Assembly: GCA_035578155.1 (NCBI GenBank)
Contig: JAPWDM010000006.1
Location: 12,478,305 to 12,542,304 of the forward strand
Direction of reading: 5' to 3'
Origin: Brachynemurus nebulosus
Taxonomy: Eukaryota; Arthropoda; Insecta; Neuroptera; Myrmeleontidae
Length of the DNA: 64,000 nucleotides
Of this stretch, positions 60,560 to 64,000 are shown piece by piece. Under the pieces are notes generated by a model, which searched no databases, was not told the DNA's origin, and saw nothing but the letters and a program-made list of their open reading frames with translations. The first letter of the stretch is position 1. The number at the start of each line of letters is the position of its first letter. The position numbers and the translations under genes are program-made.

Positions 60560-63403
60560 ATGGAATTTACTATGCGATTACGAAAAGTCTCACGGACACG
60601 AATTCAGACATCCAATTTACTATCAACGGGCACTTCAAAAACAAAATTACGCGCGACAAAAAAACGTCCAATCAAATTAAACAGCACACGCGCCCGGAAG
60701 TGCGTTTGTGTTCCGTCAGATCGAAGTATTGTTGAATTTCCCGCCGTCTGGTGTGAGCTGAGACAAAAGAGGCAATTGTGTGATGGAGTGATACGATGTA
60801 ACGATCAAATTGACTTCCCTATACACAGGGCGATTTTATCTGCTGTTAGTCCATACTTCAAAGCACTTTTCACTAATTCTTTGAATCGAAATTTACCAGA
60901 ATTAACAGATCTAGTTATTGACGCAGGCAAGTATTAAAATCATTATAACCGCCATTTGTAAAGAATAGTGTCAAATATATTTTAAGGATTAAATTCGATT
61001 TATAATAAATTCTACGGTTATACGTCATTCATCATTCTGTTACTTCCTGTCCTTCCTGTTATGTAATTGTAAACGTTGTAAATCCTCTTTATTTCAGAAA
61101 GTGATATGTTTTCGTTGATATTAGACTATGCTTACACTGGCAAATGTGCAATTAGCGAAGAAAACGTTCAAAGTTTATTACCTTTAGCCGACAGGTTCGA
61201 GGTTTTAGGTGTTGTTCAATTATGTTGTCATTTTTTGTTGGATCAAATGCGTCCTACGAACTGTCTTGGAATACTACGTTTTGCCAGCCACTACTTTTGT
61301 AGTGATTTGGAACGACGAGGAAAAAGATATGTTAGATATAAATTCAAGCAAGTTTTAGCCGAAAGTTCGGAATTTTTATCTTTATCGTGTGATGAATTGT
61401 ACGATATTTTAAAAGATGACGAGTTGAATGTTCGAAATGAAGAAATTGTCTTTAGGGCAATACGTGAATGGGTAGAATTTGATCCATCGAATAGAAAAAA
61501 GTTTATATATAAATTAATGAACTGTGTTCGTTTTGGACTTATAAATCATAATTATTTTAATGATAAAATTTTGACATGGCCCTATTTTGGCCAAGATGCT
61601 AGATGCCGTCGTCTACTACAAAATGTATCCCACTTTCTAACTGATCTAAATGCTCGCCCGGGTTCAGATGCCGATTTGACAAACCCCTTGGCCAGACCCC
61701 GTGTTCCGTATGAGATATTATTTGCTATTGGTGGTTGGACAGCCGGTAGCCCTACAAATTTTGTTGAAACATACGATACTAGGTATAAAAAGTTTCAATT
61801 AATAAATTCATATTTAAGCATGTTAGGCTAATAATATAAACCAAAAATTATTTTTAAGACTTAACTCTAAACGAATGAGCGACTAAGCGCTAAAGGTTTC
61901 TTAAATCACCTCTATTTGCCTTTACATGAAGGATAAGTAGGTACAAAAAATAAACATTTATAATAGCTCAAATTATTAGTCCGTCAAAGATTACCTTGTA
62001 CATATATAAAATAGTGTAGTAGCTATTAAACTGTAAATAAGGACTTAAATGTATGAATTGACTTTAGAGCAGATCGTTGGTTATTGTCTCGGAATACGGA
62101 TGTCGTGGCTCGAGCGTATCATGGTTTGGCTACGTTAAATGGTTTAATTTATATGATTGGCGGTTTCGATGGCGCAGAACATTTTAACACAATGCGTTGT
62201 TTTAATCCGGCTACGCATATTTGGTCTGAAAAAGCTTGCATGTATCATGCACGTTGCTATGTTAGTGTTGTTGTTTTAGGTAAAATCTAGAATAAGAATC
62301 GTCATCAAGTTGATCAAGGATTTTAAAATTTTCAAAAAATATGTTACGACAATTTTAAAATTGTTGATATGTTTTTATATAATATAACGATTCAGTGTCC
62401 CAGACTAAGACTGCTGGACGAGGCTCCAGATATCTGTTTGATATTTGTGCCTAGTATAAAATTTATACAGCATCAGTTTTAATTAAATGATGATTCTTCT
62501 AAAATTTAGATGGTAAAATTTATGCAATGGGTGGCTACAATGGTCGTAATCGTATGAGTTCGGTTGAAAGATATGACCCGAAAACAAACCAATGGGAAAT
62601 GGTGGCATCAATGCAAAAGCAAAGATCCGACGCAAGTGCTGCAGCTTTACGACAGAAGGTAAAAAAAAAAAACGGGGCCAAAGTATTCCTTAATTAATTT
62701 ATTCATCAAAATGAAATTGCTTAAAATAGATTTATATTGTTGGCGGTTTTAATGGACATGAAGTTTTGAATTCGGCTGAAATGTACGATCCTTTAGTGAA
62801 TCAATGGACATACATTCATTCAATGACATGTGCACGTTCGGGCGTATCATTGGTCGCTTTTCGTGACTCATTGTACGCATTAGGTGGATTCAATGGCTTC
62901 ACCCGATTATCAACCGGTGAAAAGTACACGCCAGGTGTCTCAACCGAATGGATTGAAGTCACCGAAATGTTCAGTCCACGTTCCAATTTCGCAACAGTTG
63001 TGTTGGATGATATGATATTTGTTATTGGTGGATTTAACGGTAGATTTCCTCAAGTTTCCAATAAATATACATATAACGCGATATAATATTAATTTTTAGT
63101 AATAATTCAAAGCTGTTTTCTTGAATGAGTTAATCTTATTATTAGAAAGTTATTTTGACAGGTACAACAACAATCGCTTATGTTGAGTGTTACGACGTGG
63201 ATTCGAATGAATGGTATGACGCTTCTTCAATGAATTTGAATCGATCAGCACTAAGTGCATGTATTGTGGACACGATTCCCAATGTTCAAGAATACTCGTT
63301 TATCGCAAATAAGGCTGGCGGCGAAGGCCATGCCAGTTGTGTTTCAATTACCACAAGCTCCACTTCATTTTCTACACACGAAAATTCTTTCCATGAACAT
63401 TAA
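60560..63403 (+). CDS. KLHL10: Kelch-like protein 10 (BTB-BACK-Kelch, Cullin-3 adaptor)
   Basis: Six exons: 60560-60926, 61098-61782, 62068-62279, 62510-62658, 62730-63039 and 63162-63403. They give 654 residues. After a basic 60-residue leader come the BTB domain (about 70-165: CDGVIRCNDQIDFPIHRAIL), the BACK domain with DELNVRNEE, and six Kelch repeats with GG pairs (LFAIGGWTAGSPTN, IYMIGGFDG, IYAMGGYNG, IYIVGGFNG, LYALGGFNG, IFVIGGFNG). FAIGGW(S/T)(A/G)GSPTN and VECYD...EWYDA are specific to KLHL10. The family recruits substrates to Cullin-3 ubiquitin ligases; KLHL10 acts in sperm development (Drosophila: caspase control during individualisation). Intron 1 has a GC donor (CAG|GCAAGT); the alternative GT three bases on would create a stop. 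The N-terminal leader is longer than in vertebrates and its start is less certain. Confidence 0.92.
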
Positions 63404-64000
63404 AATGAATAATTGTGACAAAATTTCAAACTCTGCGTAATTTTCTATTTTAAATTTTTTTATTTTGTACACATAAGATCGAATTGCGAAAATTTTAAAA
63501 TGAAAATATATTTTTAAATTTATTGTTTTAAAATATCCAAATAAAAAAATTATTTTATGTACTTACTTATTTACTGTAAATTTTTTCAACGTATATTATT
63601 TGTCTATTTTAAAGTTTTATCAGCCGAATAATATTGCGATTTAGCTTGGATTGACCTGACAATAAATGACTTGAATTTACCAATTAATTCTGGAATGTCT
63701 TCATACATTAATCCAGGGATAAGGCATAGAAGGGATAGCGCCTGATTGAGATGAATAGGGATAACGGGGATAACCATATGCACAATTTGTTGTGAGCACT
63801 GGACCTATTCGTACGACGAAGCATCTTGCAAGCGTCTTTATTTTTGCCTGTACTGACGTCTGCTAGTGATGTTCCAAAATAACATCTAATTGATAATACA
63901 GTTTATAAAAAAATTGTTGCTGTCAAAGAAAAGAAATGCTTTAAACTAAATGGTTAAATTAGCTACTACAACTACTACATAAAGCTTCATTTAGGATCAC
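63404..64000. other. 3' flank of KLHL10
   Basis: A possible polyadenylation signal (aaataaaa) lies near 63539. No other feature seen up to the window end. Confidence 0.5.

Overview
AT-rich eukaryotic nuclear DNA from an insect. The evidence is multi-exon genes with short GT-AG introns, metazoan gene families, and a capa neuropeptide gene. The order cannot be fixed from the sequence; the layout of the capa precursor would suit a hemipteroid or beetle-like insect, which is only a guess. I rebuilt every gene model by hand from splice sites. All eight main models close in frame from ATG to stop.

Layout. 1-12.9 kb is mostly intergenic, with nested terminal-inverted-repeat (TIR) elements and one weak two-exon candidate gene on the minus strand. 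12.98-19.9 kb is a compact cluster: a RING-less TRAF-like adaptor (+), a NUB1 orthologue (-) converging on it, and a mitochondrial HemK-type glutamine methyltransferase (+) head-to-head with NUB1. 23.06-29.9 kb is the capa gene (-), whose two long introns hold Tc1, piggyBac, hAT-like and foldback debris. 30-38.6 kb is repeat-rich, with one orphan 3'-exon-like ORF. 38.6-40.1 kb is TMX3, an ER thioredoxin (+). 41.4-50.7 kb is alanine aminotransferase (+), with three candidate alternative first exons (one mitochondrial, two cytosolic) all compatible with the same exon 2. 51.4-59.0 kb holds two tandem 15-PGDH-like short-chain dehydrogenases (-), separated by two TA-flanked MITEs. 60.6-63.4 kb is a KLHL10-type BTB-BACK-Kelch gene (+) with a GC-AG intron.

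There is no operon-like functional unit, but some themes connect. NUB1 and KLHL10 both act in ubiquitin/NEDD8 pathways. Alanine aminotransferase appears to make organelle-specific isoforms by first-exon choice. The most notable items are the triplicated aminotransferase first exon (one copy has lost a conserved motif), the capa precursor with non-canonical peptides (WWGPRL, FPRN and an extra YTPRL), and several well-bounded nested transposons, including a hAT-type element with an 8-bp target duplication that contains a Tc1 fragment. I saw no CRISPR array, rRNA or tRNA gene.
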